DNA of 5,638 bases from Deltaproteobacteria bacterium (GCA_019307645.1 JAFDJF010000295.1:1-5638); one strand, 5' to 3'; numbered from the stretch's first letter, positions 1-5,638 are shown. The notes: generated from the letters alone by a model not told the origin. Made by a program: numbers and translations.

Positions 1-25
1 ATTAGTAAATGTGTAAAACGGGTAA

Positions 26-36
26 GGGGACACCCC
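26..36. repeat. Small GC hairpin upstream of the stress-protein gene
   Basis: GGGG (26-29) and CCCC (33-36) are separated by ACA, giving a compact four-pair hairpin in an otherwise A-rich leader. A-tracts follow it on the plus strand. A second weak inverted repeat, AACTAAA (51-57) with TTTAGTT (73-79), follows. The role is unknown: it could be the end of an upstream transcription unit outside the window or a REP-like hairpin. No convincing -35/-10 pair was found in 1-112. Confidence 0.35.
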
Positions 37-103
37 ATAAAAAACTAAGAAACTAAAAAGCATTCAGAGTTCTTTAGTTCCTTATGGACGTTCCCAAGAC
101 TAA

Positions 104-109
104 AGGAGG
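104..109 (+). promoter_or_regulatory. Strong Shine-Dalgarno for the universal stress protein
   Basis: A perfect AGGAGG sits 3 nt before the ATG at 113 and 6 nt before the adjacent ATG at 116. The usual spacing of about 5-9 nt favours the second ATG as the main start, which would give a 154-residue protein in place of 155. Confidence 0.8.
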
Positions 110-112
110 TGA

Positions 113-580
113 ATGATGGAACAGATAAAAAAGATTATGGTTGCGGTTGATTTTTCGGAATATTCAGATGATACCCTTAAATATGCTGCTGCCCTGGCTA
201 ATTCTTTAGGTGCTCAGTTGATCGTTGCCAATGTGGTCAATCAACGGGACATTACGGCAATGAGGGAAGTCGTCCAGGCTGACAGTAGCATTGATATGGA
301 TGAATATACTTCGAGGGAAAAAGAAAAGCGTGTTCTAAAGACCCAGGAACTGTTAGCACAAGCTGACTGCAAGGACCTTGAAGTGAAGACGGTCTTCCGG
401 ATAGGAATGCCGTTTATGGAATTGGTCGAGGCCGTCAAGGAGGAGGGCGCCGATCTGGTGGTTATGGGATCAAAGGGACGAACCAATCTGGCTAACGTGT
501 TATTTGGATCCACTGCGGAAAAGATGTTCAGGCACTGTCCGGTGCCCGTGCTGAGCCTTAGGGGAAGAGGGGGGGGGTAA
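113..580 (+). CDS. Universal stress protein (UspA family, ATP-binding type)
   Basis: This is a single-domain cytosolic Usp, 155 residues from the first ATG or 154 from the better-spaced ATG at 116, which is the usual length for the family. Visible hallmarks are the N-terminal strand '[11 protein letters not shown]' with its conserved Asp (residue 13), and near the C-terminus 'VVMGSKGR', followed by G119-x2-G122-x9-G132-S133, the classic ATP-binding signature G-2x-G-9x-G(S/T). The ending 'CPVPVLSLR' is also typical. Members bind ATP/AMP as dimers and help cells survive stress or energy limitation; the exact role here cannot be read from sequence. The last codons (Arg-Gly-Arg-Gly-Gly-Gly) run through a nine-G homopolymer just before the TAA. 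It stands alone on this strand and converges with the kinase genes. Family assignment is very secure; the specific function is not. Confidence 0.95.
   Translation: MMEQIKKIMVAVDFSEYSDDTLKYAAALANSLGAQLIVANVVNQRDITAMREVVQADSSIDMDEYTSREKEKRVLKTQELLAQADCKDLEVKTVFRIGMPFMELVEAVKEEGADLVVMGSKGRTNLANVLFGSTAEKMFRHCPVPVLSLRGRGGG
569..577 (+). repeat. Nine-G homopolymer at the stress-protein stop
   Basis: Nine consecutive G residues form the last three codons of the Usp gene, directly before TAA (578-580). Losing one G would replace the stop with a short tail ending Asn-Ile-Ser-Cys. Gaining one G would extend the protein by 18 residues to a TGA. Such tracts are prone to slippage and to sequencing error. 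The tail lies outside the folded Usp core, so the effect may be neutral. Confidence 0.8.
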
Positions 581-717
581 CATTAGCTGCTGAAATGGCC
601 CGAATTGAGATTGCCGTCAACTGTCTCGTGTGACCTCATTTTCCGAATAAAGGAAGTTACGAACAAGCGGCCCTTATTGCGGCAATCAATCACGTTTGTA
701 GAAAATATCCTCCGAAT

Positions 718-2190
718 TTAGGCATTTGCTATGGGAATATAAACATAGAATGTGCTCCCATGATCCGGCTTGCTTTCAACGCGCACCATACCGTTGTGTG
801 CTTTCACAATACTCTTGACAATGGCCAGTCCAAGACCAGTTCCGGTAATGGTTCTGGTGATGTCATTTTTGACACGATAAAATCTGTCAAAAATCTGATC
901 CAAATCCTCCTCGTCAATCCCATAGCCGGTGTCCCGGACGGAGATGCAGAGATATTTTTCTTCAGCAGCCGCAGATACGGTTATGCTGCCTCCATCAGGT
1001 GTATATTTTATGGCATTGCTGATAAGATTTGAGAATACTTCCTCCATGTTATACCTGTTTCCTATCACCGGAGGTAATGCAGTGGGTTGATCTAGATTTA
1101 GACTCATATTTTTTTCATGGGCTAGCGCCTGATAAAAACTCACTTGATCCGCAATAAGGTCAAGAATGTTGAGTCGTTCTTTCTCCTGTGTGATCAGACC
1201 CGATTCTATTCTGGCAAGATCCAAGAGTTCTGAAGAAAGGTGGGCAAGGTTCTTTATCTTTTCCGAGGACCTGCCTAAAATTTCCTGTTGTTTTTGTGTC
1301 ACCTCGCCTGCCAATCCATCGAGCACGACCTTAAGCTGGGCCAGAACAGTGCTCATAGGGCTTCGAATCTCATGGGCTACCATAGAAACAAAGTCTGACT
1401 TCAGTTGGTCTATTTTTTTTTGGGCCGTGATGTCATGCAGCACCGTAAGGGTGCCAAGATTTCTGCCGAGCCGATCTCTGAACGGAGCGCATCGGGCACC
1501 TAATACAGTCTCTTCTTTACCCCCGTTGCCTTCAAGATCCAATTCTGCGGTCAGCTCTGCGAAATCGGCTTGGGGCATGGACAGCGCCTGGTCGATCATC
1601 TGATTCAGCTTCTTATTTTGAACAATTTCGGTGACCGGCCGCCCAATTGCTTTGCCGCGATAGTTCATCATCCGAAGGAATGCGGGATTGGCCAATGCAA
1701 CGTTCTTCTGGGCATCGGTGGCCATGACCCCTCCGGAAAGTTGATTGATCAGGACTCGCATCCTGGAATTTTCAGTGACAATGTCTTCAAGTGTGCGAAT
1801 GAATTGGATGGCTTTGGACACCACGCTCCTGAGCTCCTCGGGAGAAAAGGGCTTTGCTATAAAATCAAAAGCCCCTTTTTTCATTGCCTCTATGGCGTGT
1901 TCAAGCGTGGCATATCCGCTGATGACAATAACAATTGTCTCAGGATGAAGGGCCTTGACGCGCGCCAAAACCTCCATGCCGGACAAGCCGGGCATCATCA
2001 GGTCCAACAGAATAATATCAAAATGTTCCTTTTCAATAATTTCAAGGCCGAGAGTCCCACTTTCGATCGTGGCCACTTCAAAACCTTCCAATTTCAAAGT
2101 CTTTTGACAACCGTTCCGAATACGTTTTTCGTCATCGATTACCAAAACCTTAGGTATAAACCATAAGTCAGGTATTTTCTTTTCTTTCAT
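718..2190 (-). CDS. Receiver-PAS-histidine kinase (REC-PAS-HisKA-HATPase)
   Basis: This is a 490-residue soluble signalling protein with no membrane segment. The order is: receiver (about 14-130) with acidic pair D19/D20, phospho-acceptor D63 in 'LLDLMMPG', S91 and K113-P114; a helical linker; a PAS domain (about 145-257); HisKA with phospho-accepting H273 in 'MVAHEIRSP'; and an HATPase with N-box N388-x3-N392, D420-T-G-Y-G, an F-box 'IFDRFYR' and the G2 box G450-T-G-L-G-L. All catalytic residues are present, so both autophosphorylation and receipt of a phosphoryl group look possible. A receiver at the N-terminus feeding a transmitter suggests a relay intermediate whose kinase activity is set by an upstream kinase, likely the gene 38 bp before it. 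The ATG at 2190 follows an AGGAG (2203-2207) at a rather long 12-nt spacing. No DNA-binding output is present; the final target lies elsewhere. Domain calls are secure, partners inferred. Confidence 0.95.
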   Translation of the reverse strand: MKEKKIPDLWFIPKVLVIDDEKRIRNGCQKTLKLEGFEVATIESGTLGLEIIEKEHFDIILLDLMMPGLSGMEVLARVKALHPETIVIVISGYATLEHAIEAMKKGAFDFIAKPFSPEELRSVVSKAIQFIRTLEDIVTENSRMRVLINQLSGGVMATDAQKNVALANPAFLRMMNYRGKAIGRPVTEIVQNKKLNQMIDQALSMPQADFAELTAELDLEGNGGKEETVLGARCAPFRDRLGRNLGTLTVLHDITAQKKIDQLKSDFVSMVAHEIRSPMSTVLAQLKVVLDGLAGEVTQKQQEILGRSSEKIKNLAHLSSELLDLARIESGLITQEKERLNILDLIADQVSFYQALAHEKNMSLNLDQPTALPPVIGNRYNMEEVFSNLISNAIKYTPDGGSITVSAAAEEKYLCISVRDTGYGIDEEDLDQIFDRFYRVKNDITRTITGTGLGLAIVKSIVKAHNGMVRVESKPDHGSTFYVYIPIANA

Positions 2191-2228
2191 GATTGTGGAT
2201 TTCTCCTGGTGTAAGCAAATATACGACT

Positions 2229-3743
2229 TTATCCAGTCTCACCGCCGTCAGAAGGCACGTATAGTGGAAGTTCTAAAAGAAAGGTTGTCCCTTCGGAACT
2301 TGTCTCCTTGACTGATATATTCCCTCCGTTTTCTTTTACGATCCCATATACAGTACTTAAACCCAAGCCGGTTCCCTTTCCCTGTTCTTTTGTAGAAAAG
2401 AAGGGATCAAACACCTTGGCGACATTTTCTTCCGGAATGCCGCAACCTGTATCCGTAACTTCCAGATAGACCTTTTTAGTGGGCTTGTCACGGTAAGTGC
2501 GCAGTGTCAGCGTGCCACCGTTCTCCATGGCGGCGACGGCATTCATGACCAGGTTTATAACTACCTGGCTAAGATGTTTCTGATCTGAACTGACCAGCAT
2601 CATTTGGTCGGATAATTCTTTTTCGATTGTGACATTATTGAAGAGCTTTGGATCCCGCATAAGCGCCAGACCTTGATTTACAATGTCATTAAGCTGTATG
2701 ATTTTATTTGTCGGGTTTGTTTGACGGCTGTAGGCCAAAAGATTTTTCACAATATCTTTGCAGCGGTTCGCATCTTCTATCACATACCCTAGATCCTCAC
2801 GCATGGCATCGTTTTCATCCAGGCTTTCTAAGAGCAAATTGGCGTAGAGTAAAATTCCTCCCAGGGGATTATTGATCTCATGCGCCACGCCTGCTGCCAA
2901 CTGGCCCATTGAAGCCATTTTTTCCGACTGGGCCAGCTGGACCTGGGTCTCTTTCAATTTTTTTTCCACGGCCATTTTTTCTCTGAGATCGTTATAAATG
3001 CCCATACTGGCGACTTCCTGGTCGTTTTCATAGAGAATGGCGGCCGTCATTTCCGTAGGGATCTCCTCCCCCTTGGAATTAATGATAGAAAACTTAGTCA
3101 GGGGCAACTTGCCTTTCCCGCCAACGGTGTCATCCCTGAGTTTCTGCATAATCTCTCGGGCCATTCCGGGTGGGTAAACATCTTCGACAGAGATATTCGA
3201 TTGATACTCCTCCAGTGAATACCCGAAAAGGTCCTCCGCAGCCGGGTTCATGACCAGGACCTTTCCTTTTCGGTTTGCTACTACGATCGGGCTGGCGGAA
3301 CTTTGTATGACATTTTTATTAAATTTCCTGGTTTCTTCTAACTCCTCCTCCAGGGTTTTGAGTAATGTAACATCACGAATGCTCTCCATGATATACATGA
3401 CTTCGCCTTCATCATCCAGGATCGAAGAAAAAACACGATCCTCCCATCTTTCATCCCCATTTTCACTGCGCTCCTGTTTCAGGATGGAACTCCCACTTTT
3501 TGTTTTAATAACCTTTTCAAGAGGACATTTATCCGGGGGGCAGGGCTCGTCCGTATTATACCAGAGCTCATGGCATTTTTTCCCGACGATCTGTTGATGT
3601 TCCTTATAGGTTTCCAGAAAGATCTGGTTCGCATGCATGATGACTTTGTCTGGACGCAGGATAAGTGTTGGAAACGAAAGTGAGTCAAAGACCCTTACTC
3701 TCCAATCCATTTCTTCGGGTAGAATATCTTTTTTAGCGGACAC
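2229..3743 (-). CDS. PAS-PAS sensor histidine kinase (soluble, NtrB-like transmitter)
   Basis: This is a 504-residue cytoplasmic kinase. PAS 1 (about 14-128) contains an unusual cysteine set, C57, C68 and C73, in 'GKKCHELW' and 'EPCPPDKCPL', a pattern I associate with many deltaproteobacterial kinases and which could bind metal or sense redox. A charged helix (about 127-145) leads to PAS 2 (about 143-255), then a second coiled-coil linker. HisKA follows with H288 in 'GVAHEINNPLGG'. The HATPase has N397-x3-N401, D431-T-G-C-G, 'FDPFFSTK' and G457-T-G-L-G-L-S. There are no transmembrane segments and no receiver, so it must pass phosphate to a separate protein; the receiver of the next gene (38 bp downstream) or the response regulator at the right edge are candidates. 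The start is GTG at 3743, chosen because a purine-rich Shine-Dalgarno lies upstream; an internal ATG (residue 12) would have less support. Confidence 0.94.
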   Translation of the reverse strand: MSAKKDILPEEMDWRVRVFDSLSFPTLILRPDKVIMHANQIFLETYKEHQQIVGKKCHELWYNTDEPCPPDKCPLEKVIKTKSGSSILKQERSENGDERWEDRVFSSILDDEGEVMYIMESIRDVTLLKTLEEELEETRKFNKNVIQSSASPIVVANRKGKVLVMNPAAEDLFGYSLEEYQSNISVEDVYPPGMAREIMQKLRDDTVGGKGKLPLTKFSIINSKGEEIPTEMTAAILYENDQEVASMGIYNDLREKMAVEKKLKETQVQLAQSEKMASMGQLAAGVAHEINNPLGGILLYANLLLESLDENDAMREDLGYVIEDANRCKDIVKNLLAYSRQTNPTNKIIQLNDIVNQGLALMRDPKLFNNVTIEKELSDQMMLVSSDQKHLSQVVINLVMNAVAAMENGGTLTLRTYRDKPTKKVYLEVTDTGCGIPEENVAKVFDPFFSTKEQGKGTGLGLSTVYGIVKENGGNISVKETSSEGTTFLLELPLYVPSDGGETG

Positions 3744-3752
3744 GGATGCCTT

Positions 3753-3758
3753 CCCTCC
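3753..3758 (-). promoter_or_regulatory. Shine-Dalgarno deciding the GTG start of the PAS-PAS kinase
   Basis: On the minus strand GGAGGG, followed by AAGG, precedes the GTG at 3743-3741. The GGAGG core is 10 nt and the AAGG 5 nt from the start codon. This supports the non-ATG start over the internal Met at residue 12. Confidence 0.65.
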
Positions 3759-3824
3759 ATATAGCCGTCTATAGAGACCCGGATTTTAGCTTTTGGCTGA
3801 TCCCGTCATGGTGCAACGTTAGGG

Positions 3825-4322
3825 TTAAGGCACATTGAACGTTTCAGTTAACAGAACTTTGGCCTTTTTTGCCATACCTTCAGGCAGAATCAGATAAACG
3901 ATTGAGCCCGAGAAGGATGCCACCAGTACGGGGATAGCCTCAGGGGTCAGAGTCTTAAATACAGAATCTGCTATTCCGTATCTTTCACCAAAGTGGGGGC
4001 CAAAAAAGTAGAGCAATTCCACAGGGGAAATGATGCGAAAGGTTTCCCCGCCATCTTTTCTAACAACTTGATTGATATGTTTTATAAGGCGTTCCTCCCA
4101 CTTCCGCTCGAACAGGAGGTATAGTTGCAGGACATTTTCTGCCTTTAACTGGGTTAATACCAGTTCAAAACGGAATTCGGAATCACCCATTTCATAAAGG
4201 ACTAAACCCCATTCCGGCAATTGTCCCGATTGAAATTCAATCACCAGCAAAGACAGATCCGGAACATCCTTAAAACCATACGTCTTTATCTTGGGTTCCC
4301 AGTAGACGGCAATGGTTTCCAA
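3825..4322 (-). CDS. ACT-like domain protein, intact paralog (TTG start proposed)
   Basis: The product is about 165 residues from a TTG at 4322. I do not recognise a named gene. The C-terminal part, from 'ISPVELLYFFGPHF' through 'YGIADSVFKTL', a strand 'IPVLVASF', a strand 'IVYLILP' and a final helix 'KKAKVLLTETF', has the strand-helix-strand-strand-helix order and spacing of aspartokinase-type ACT domains, which bind small ligands such as amino acids. The N-terminal half is probably a second, more diverged ACT-like unit. It resembles the broken gene upstream, sharing ISPxxLxxxFxxxF. The frame stays open to an ATG at 4406, but that ATG lies inside an inverted repeat and the extra 28 residues look non-coding. 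TTG 4322 has GAGG (4332-4335) 9 nt upstream and gives the same length as the paralog. It lies 81 bp before the PAS kinase, so co-transcription is likely. No catalytic motif is seen; a regulatory or ligand-sensing role is inferred. Confidence 0.75.
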   Translation of the reverse strand: METIAVYWEPKIKTYGFKDVPDLSLLVIEFQSGQLPEWGLVLYEMGDSEFRFELVLTQLKAENVLQLYLLFERKWEERLIKHINQVVRKDGGETFRIISPVELLYFFGPHFGERYGIADSVFKTLTPEAIPVLVASFSGSIVYLILPEGMAKKAKVLLTETFNVP

Positions 4323-4331
4323 TCTTGATAA

Positions 4332-4335
4332 CCTC
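4332..4335 (-). promoter_or_regulatory. Putative Shine-Dalgarno for the TTG start of the ACT-like gene
   Basis: On the minus strand GAGG, within ACGAGG, lies 9 nt before TTG 4322-4320. It is modest but better than anything preceding the ATG at 4406, and it supports the shorter product. Confidence 0.45.
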
Positions 4336-4355
4336 GTAAAAAGTCGTCGCTCAGG

Positions 4356-4373
4356 CCCGCACGTTGATGCGGG
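4356..4373. repeat. Perfect six-bp hairpin
   Basis: CCCGCA (4356-4361) pairs with TGCGGG (4368-4373) around a six-base loop. On the minus strand it lies about 34 nt before the proposed TTG start at 4322. It could be part of a repeat element or a leader structure. No T-tract follows directly, so it is not called a terminator. Confidence 0.5.
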
Positions 4374-4397
4374 ATAAATTGTAACCGGTCGAAGATC

Positions 4398-4463
4398 CCG
4401 ATTCATCGGGGAGTCCAGACAATCTGGAACCAGTTGATATGACTGGATTCTCCGATGAATCGG
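4398..4463. repeat. Imperfect inverted repeat between the two ACT-like genes
   Basis: Two 21-bp arms (4398-4418 and 4443-4463) are inverted copies matching at 19 of 21 positions, separated by 24 bp. Each arm begins or ends with CCGAT-NN-ATCGG, itself a small palindrome, and the spacer contains further CCAG/CTGG pairs, so a cross-shaped fold is possible. It lies just downstream of the broken gene's stop and supplies the misleading ATG at 4406. Possible explanations are a REP/MITE-type element, an mRNA processing hairpin, or a transposition scar. It lacks the T-run of an intrinsic terminator. Confidence 0.7.
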
Positions 4464-4501
4464 AAAATGACAGATAGAGGTTTTCTTGGGCTGTTATGCG
4501 T

Positions 4502-4985
4502 TCATTCTTTCTTGATTTCCTGACCTTGTATGACACGCGTTTCCGGTCTGAGATAGATTTGATCAGAAGGAACCTCTAGATGTTCCCGTATGGCTTCGAC
4601 CGCGCGACAGAGATGACGCTGACCCATACAGGGGCAGTGGAATTCTGCCAAAAATGCCCAGAACCAGCCCCAACATTTTCAGACTGAATTGATGATGAAA
4701 TATAGAAATCAAGCCCGCAGGAGAAATGAATTCAGCACGGGATGCCACACCGGGTTCTGCTGCTATAGCCTCCCTAACCTGAACCTGATCATTTATGGCC
4801 GCACACAGGGATATCTGAGTGTCATCACCTATACCTGTTTTGGAGAAAAAAACCAGATTGACCTGGTTGCCGGCTAGCGTTTGGCAAAAATGAGATATCG
4901 AATCCTCTGCAGTGGAGGGAATTCGAAAGTTGACAGCGACAAGTTCCTCACTCAGTTTGATGCCCTCGATCTTTATTTTGTCCAT
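4502..4985 (-). pseudogene. ACT-like domain protein, frameshifted paralog
   Basis: From ATG 4985 the frame encodes a sensible protein beginning 'MDKIKIEGIKLSEELVAVNF', with 'GIGDDTQISLCAAI', 'EFISPAGLISIFHHQF', 'LGLVLGIFG' and 'LPLYGSASSLS'. It then turns to an implausible Ser/Arg/Gly tail and stops at TGA 4563-4565. The next frame, joined near 4604-4620, reads 'RAVEAIREHLEVPSD', then 'IYLRPETRVIQ', ending at TGA 4502-4504. That is the expected final ACT helix plus a family-like tail. Between the halves about a dozen residues (one strand and turn) seem absent, so a deletion of 3n+2 bases fits better than a one-base error. The intact protein would have been about 170 residues, like the downstream paralog. 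No good Shine-Dalgarno precedes 4985; the frame extends to a TTG at 5033, also without one. The truncated product lacks its last strand and helix and is probably not functional. Confidence 0.8.
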
Positions 4986-5060
4986 TCTAGCCGTCACTGT
5001 AGATTGCAAAGACCTGTAAAAATAAATGGTCAAGGATTATTGTTTATCCATGCTGACACT

Positions 5061-5140
5061 TTGGCCTTGCCCCGTTTCTTGGGCGCGGGCGCACCCTGCG
5101 GGCCCGGGCTTCCAGCGGGTCAGGTTCCGGTTCGGGCTCA
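5061..5140. other. GC-rich island in AT-rich intergenic DNA
   Basis: By direct count 58 of 80 bases are G or C (about 72%), whereas the 30-40 bases on either side are below about 30%. It includes the palindrome GCCCGGGC (5102-5109) and the small hairpin CGCA-CCC-TGCG. No frame gives a recognisable protein. It may be a dispersed repeat or a remnant of foreign DNA. Confidence 0.5.
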
Positions 5141-5262
5141 TATCGTAAACTTGAGAATATTTTTGTCTCAGGATATAACTACTGGGAAACATCATCAGGG
5201 GGAGAAGAATATATAAGGTATCAAAGTTTTGCGTATTCATGTATATGGATCTGATATCACAG

Positions 5263-5278
5263 TGTCATGTTAATGACA
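5263..5278. promoter_or_regulatory. Palindrome of CRP/FNR-like geometry
   Basis: TGTCAT-GTTA-ATGACA is a perfect 16-bp palindrome. Read as TGTCA-N6-TGACA it has the half-site length and spacing typical of CRP/FNR-superfamily operators. It lies about 280 bp upstream of the broken ACT-like gene and about 170 bp past the response-regulator stop, in non-coding DNA. The regulator identity and any activity are unproven; chance occurrence is possible. Confidence 0.35.
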
Positions 5279-5448
5279 GGTCTTCAAACACAAGAATCAT
5301 CACAGACTTGATTGCCTGTAAGCTGTTTGAATGGGGGTAACTTCCCGAAAAACCGTAACGTCGAAATTTTTCTGATTTATTTAGTTGCCCAGATGTTGTT
5401 AAATATAGCTTATGTATTCCAGAACAATGTGAGATCCCAGCGTAAATA

Positions 5449-5638
5449 TTATGACTCCTTTGCATAGTCCTTCACGATTTCCATGAGACTATCCAGATCA
5501 ATGGGCTTCTGGATATATTCATCAGCCAGTGTTGTACGACCCCCCCGATGCGTATATTTGGTGGATGTTACGGCCGACGCCACAGCTGTTAGCAGCACTA
5601 CCCTAATGCTCTTGTATTCGGGGTCTTTTTTGATTTCA
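5449..5638 (-). CDS. CheY-like response regulator, C-terminal part (cut by window edge)
   Basis: Only the last 62 codons are inside the window; the start lies beyond 5638. The visible part is the second half of a receiver domain: strand 'RVVLLTAVAS' with the conserved switch Thr, then 'KYTHRGG', 'ADEYIQKPIDLDSL' with the conserved Lys-Pro, and the last helix ending in Glu-Ser at TAA 5449-5451. The protein stops right after the receiver's final helix, so no output domain follows on this side; it is either a stand-alone receiver or the end of a longer protein with receiver last. The phospho-acceptor Asp is outside the window. A seven-G run (plus-strand C at 5540-5546) falls in 'HRGGR', but the frame reads through correctly. 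It is on the same strand as the kinases and may belong to the same signalling pathway, though over 460 bp intervene. Confidence 0.85.
   Translation of the reverse strand, partial: EIKKDPEYKSIRVVLLTAVASAVTSTKYTHRGGRTTLADEYIQKPIDLDSLMEIVKDYAKES

Larger units (their letters stand above)
4986..5448. other. Long stretch with no supportable gene
   Basis: About 460 bp separate the response-regulator stop from the broken ACT-like gene. Short open frames exist on both strands, but none has a Shine-Dalgarno, family resemblance or credible composition. The left part holds a sharply GC-rich island (5061-5140) and the middle holds a palindrome (5263-5278); the remainder is AT-rich. It presumably contains the promoter of the minus-strand cluster, but I could not identify a -35/-10 or sigma-54 pair with confidence. 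Confidence 0.6.

Noticed and set aside
581..717. Bidirectional terminator between the convergent genes
   Set aside because: A terminator is expected here, but I found only distant or short complementary segments (for example TTGCCG near 611 with CGGCAA near 679) and no GC stem followed by a T-run.
1166..2166. Long open frames on the plus strand (1166-1603 and 1570-2166)
   Set aside because: They lie wholly antisense to the receiver-PAS kinase, whose domains and catalytic residues are unmistakable; the plus-strand translations show no family features and no Shine-Dalgarno.
3250..3688. Open frames overlapping the PAS region of the 3743-2229 kinase (3250-3597 plus, 3479-3688 minus)
   Set aside because: Both are alternative readings of DNA that encodes a well-conserved PAS domain; composition is not protein-like.
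3744..3824. Promoter directly before the PAS-PAS kinase
   Set aside because: TTGCAC and TAAAAT/TATAGA-like hexamers occur on the minus strand, but their spacings do not fit a sigma-70 promoter, and the short gap suggests read-through from the ACT-like gene.
4351..4536. 61-residue minus-strand frame across the spacer between the ACT-like genes
   Set aside because: It overlaps the restored C-terminus of the broken gene and runs through the inverted repeat; its serine-rich sequence looks like translated repeat DNA.
5037..5240. 67-residue minus-strand and 111-residue plus-strand (4881-5216) frames across the GC-rich island
   Set aside because: No Shine-Dalgarno and no recognisable domain; composition changes abruptly mid-frame, consistent with chance openness of GC-rich DNA.
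5265..5465. 66-residue minus-strand frame after the response regulator
   Set aside because: It overlaps the true receiver 3' end in another frame and shows no protein-like pattern.
5540..5546. Frameshift at the C7 tract in the response regulator
   Set aside because: The receiver reads correctly on both sides of the run (KYTH before, ADEYIQKP after), so no frameshift is present.

Overview
The window looks like chromosomal DNA of a Desulfobacterota (deltaproteobacterial, probably sulfate-reducer-like) bacterium. This rests on protein style, not on a search: PAS-rich histidine kinases, a first PAS domain with a C...PC...CPL cysteine pattern, a stand-alone receiver with a 'KYTH..GG....ADEYIQKP' tail, and ACT-like proteins of a type I associate with that phylum. 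No rRNA, tRNA, CRISPR array or complete insertion sequence is visible.

Layout. One plus-strand gene lies at the left: a universal stress protein of the ATP-binding type (113-580), with a small hairpin upstream. Everything else recognisable is on the minus strand and reads right to left. In transcription order it is: the 3' end of a CheY-like response regulator cut by the window edge (5638-5449); a non-coding stretch of about 460 bp with a GC-rich island and a CRP/FNR-like palindrome; a frameshifted ACT-like gene (4985-4502); a spacer with strong inverted repeats; a second, intact ACT-like gene (best start TTG at 4322, end 3825); a PAS-PAS histidine kinase (3743-2229); and a receiver-PAS-histidine kinase (2190-718). 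The kinase cluster converges on the stress-protein gene across 137 bp.

How the genes may work together. The two kinase genes are 38 bp apart and almost certainly co-transcribed. The first is a cytoplasmic PAS sensor kinase with no receiver. The second carries an N-terminal receiver with all phosphorylation residues and its own transmitter. A phosphorelay from the first kinase to the second kinase's receiver is a natural inference. The ACT-like protein 81 bp upstream could be a small-molecule (for example amino-acid) sensing partner, but nothing in the sequence names its ligand.

The most solid non-routine observations are these. (1) The ACT-like gene at 4985-4502 is broken: its reading frame stops at 4563, but the next frame encodes a well-formed family C-terminus ending at 4502, and a short piece of the domain appears to be missing at the junction. 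(2) It and its downstream neighbour are diverged tandem paralogs sharing an ISPxxLxxxFxxxF motif. (3) The spacer between them carries inverted repeats that create a misleading upstream ATG for the second gene. I did not find convincing evidence of a wholly new system. The pairing of ACT-like proteins with a receiver-kinase relay is the best candidate for follow-up.
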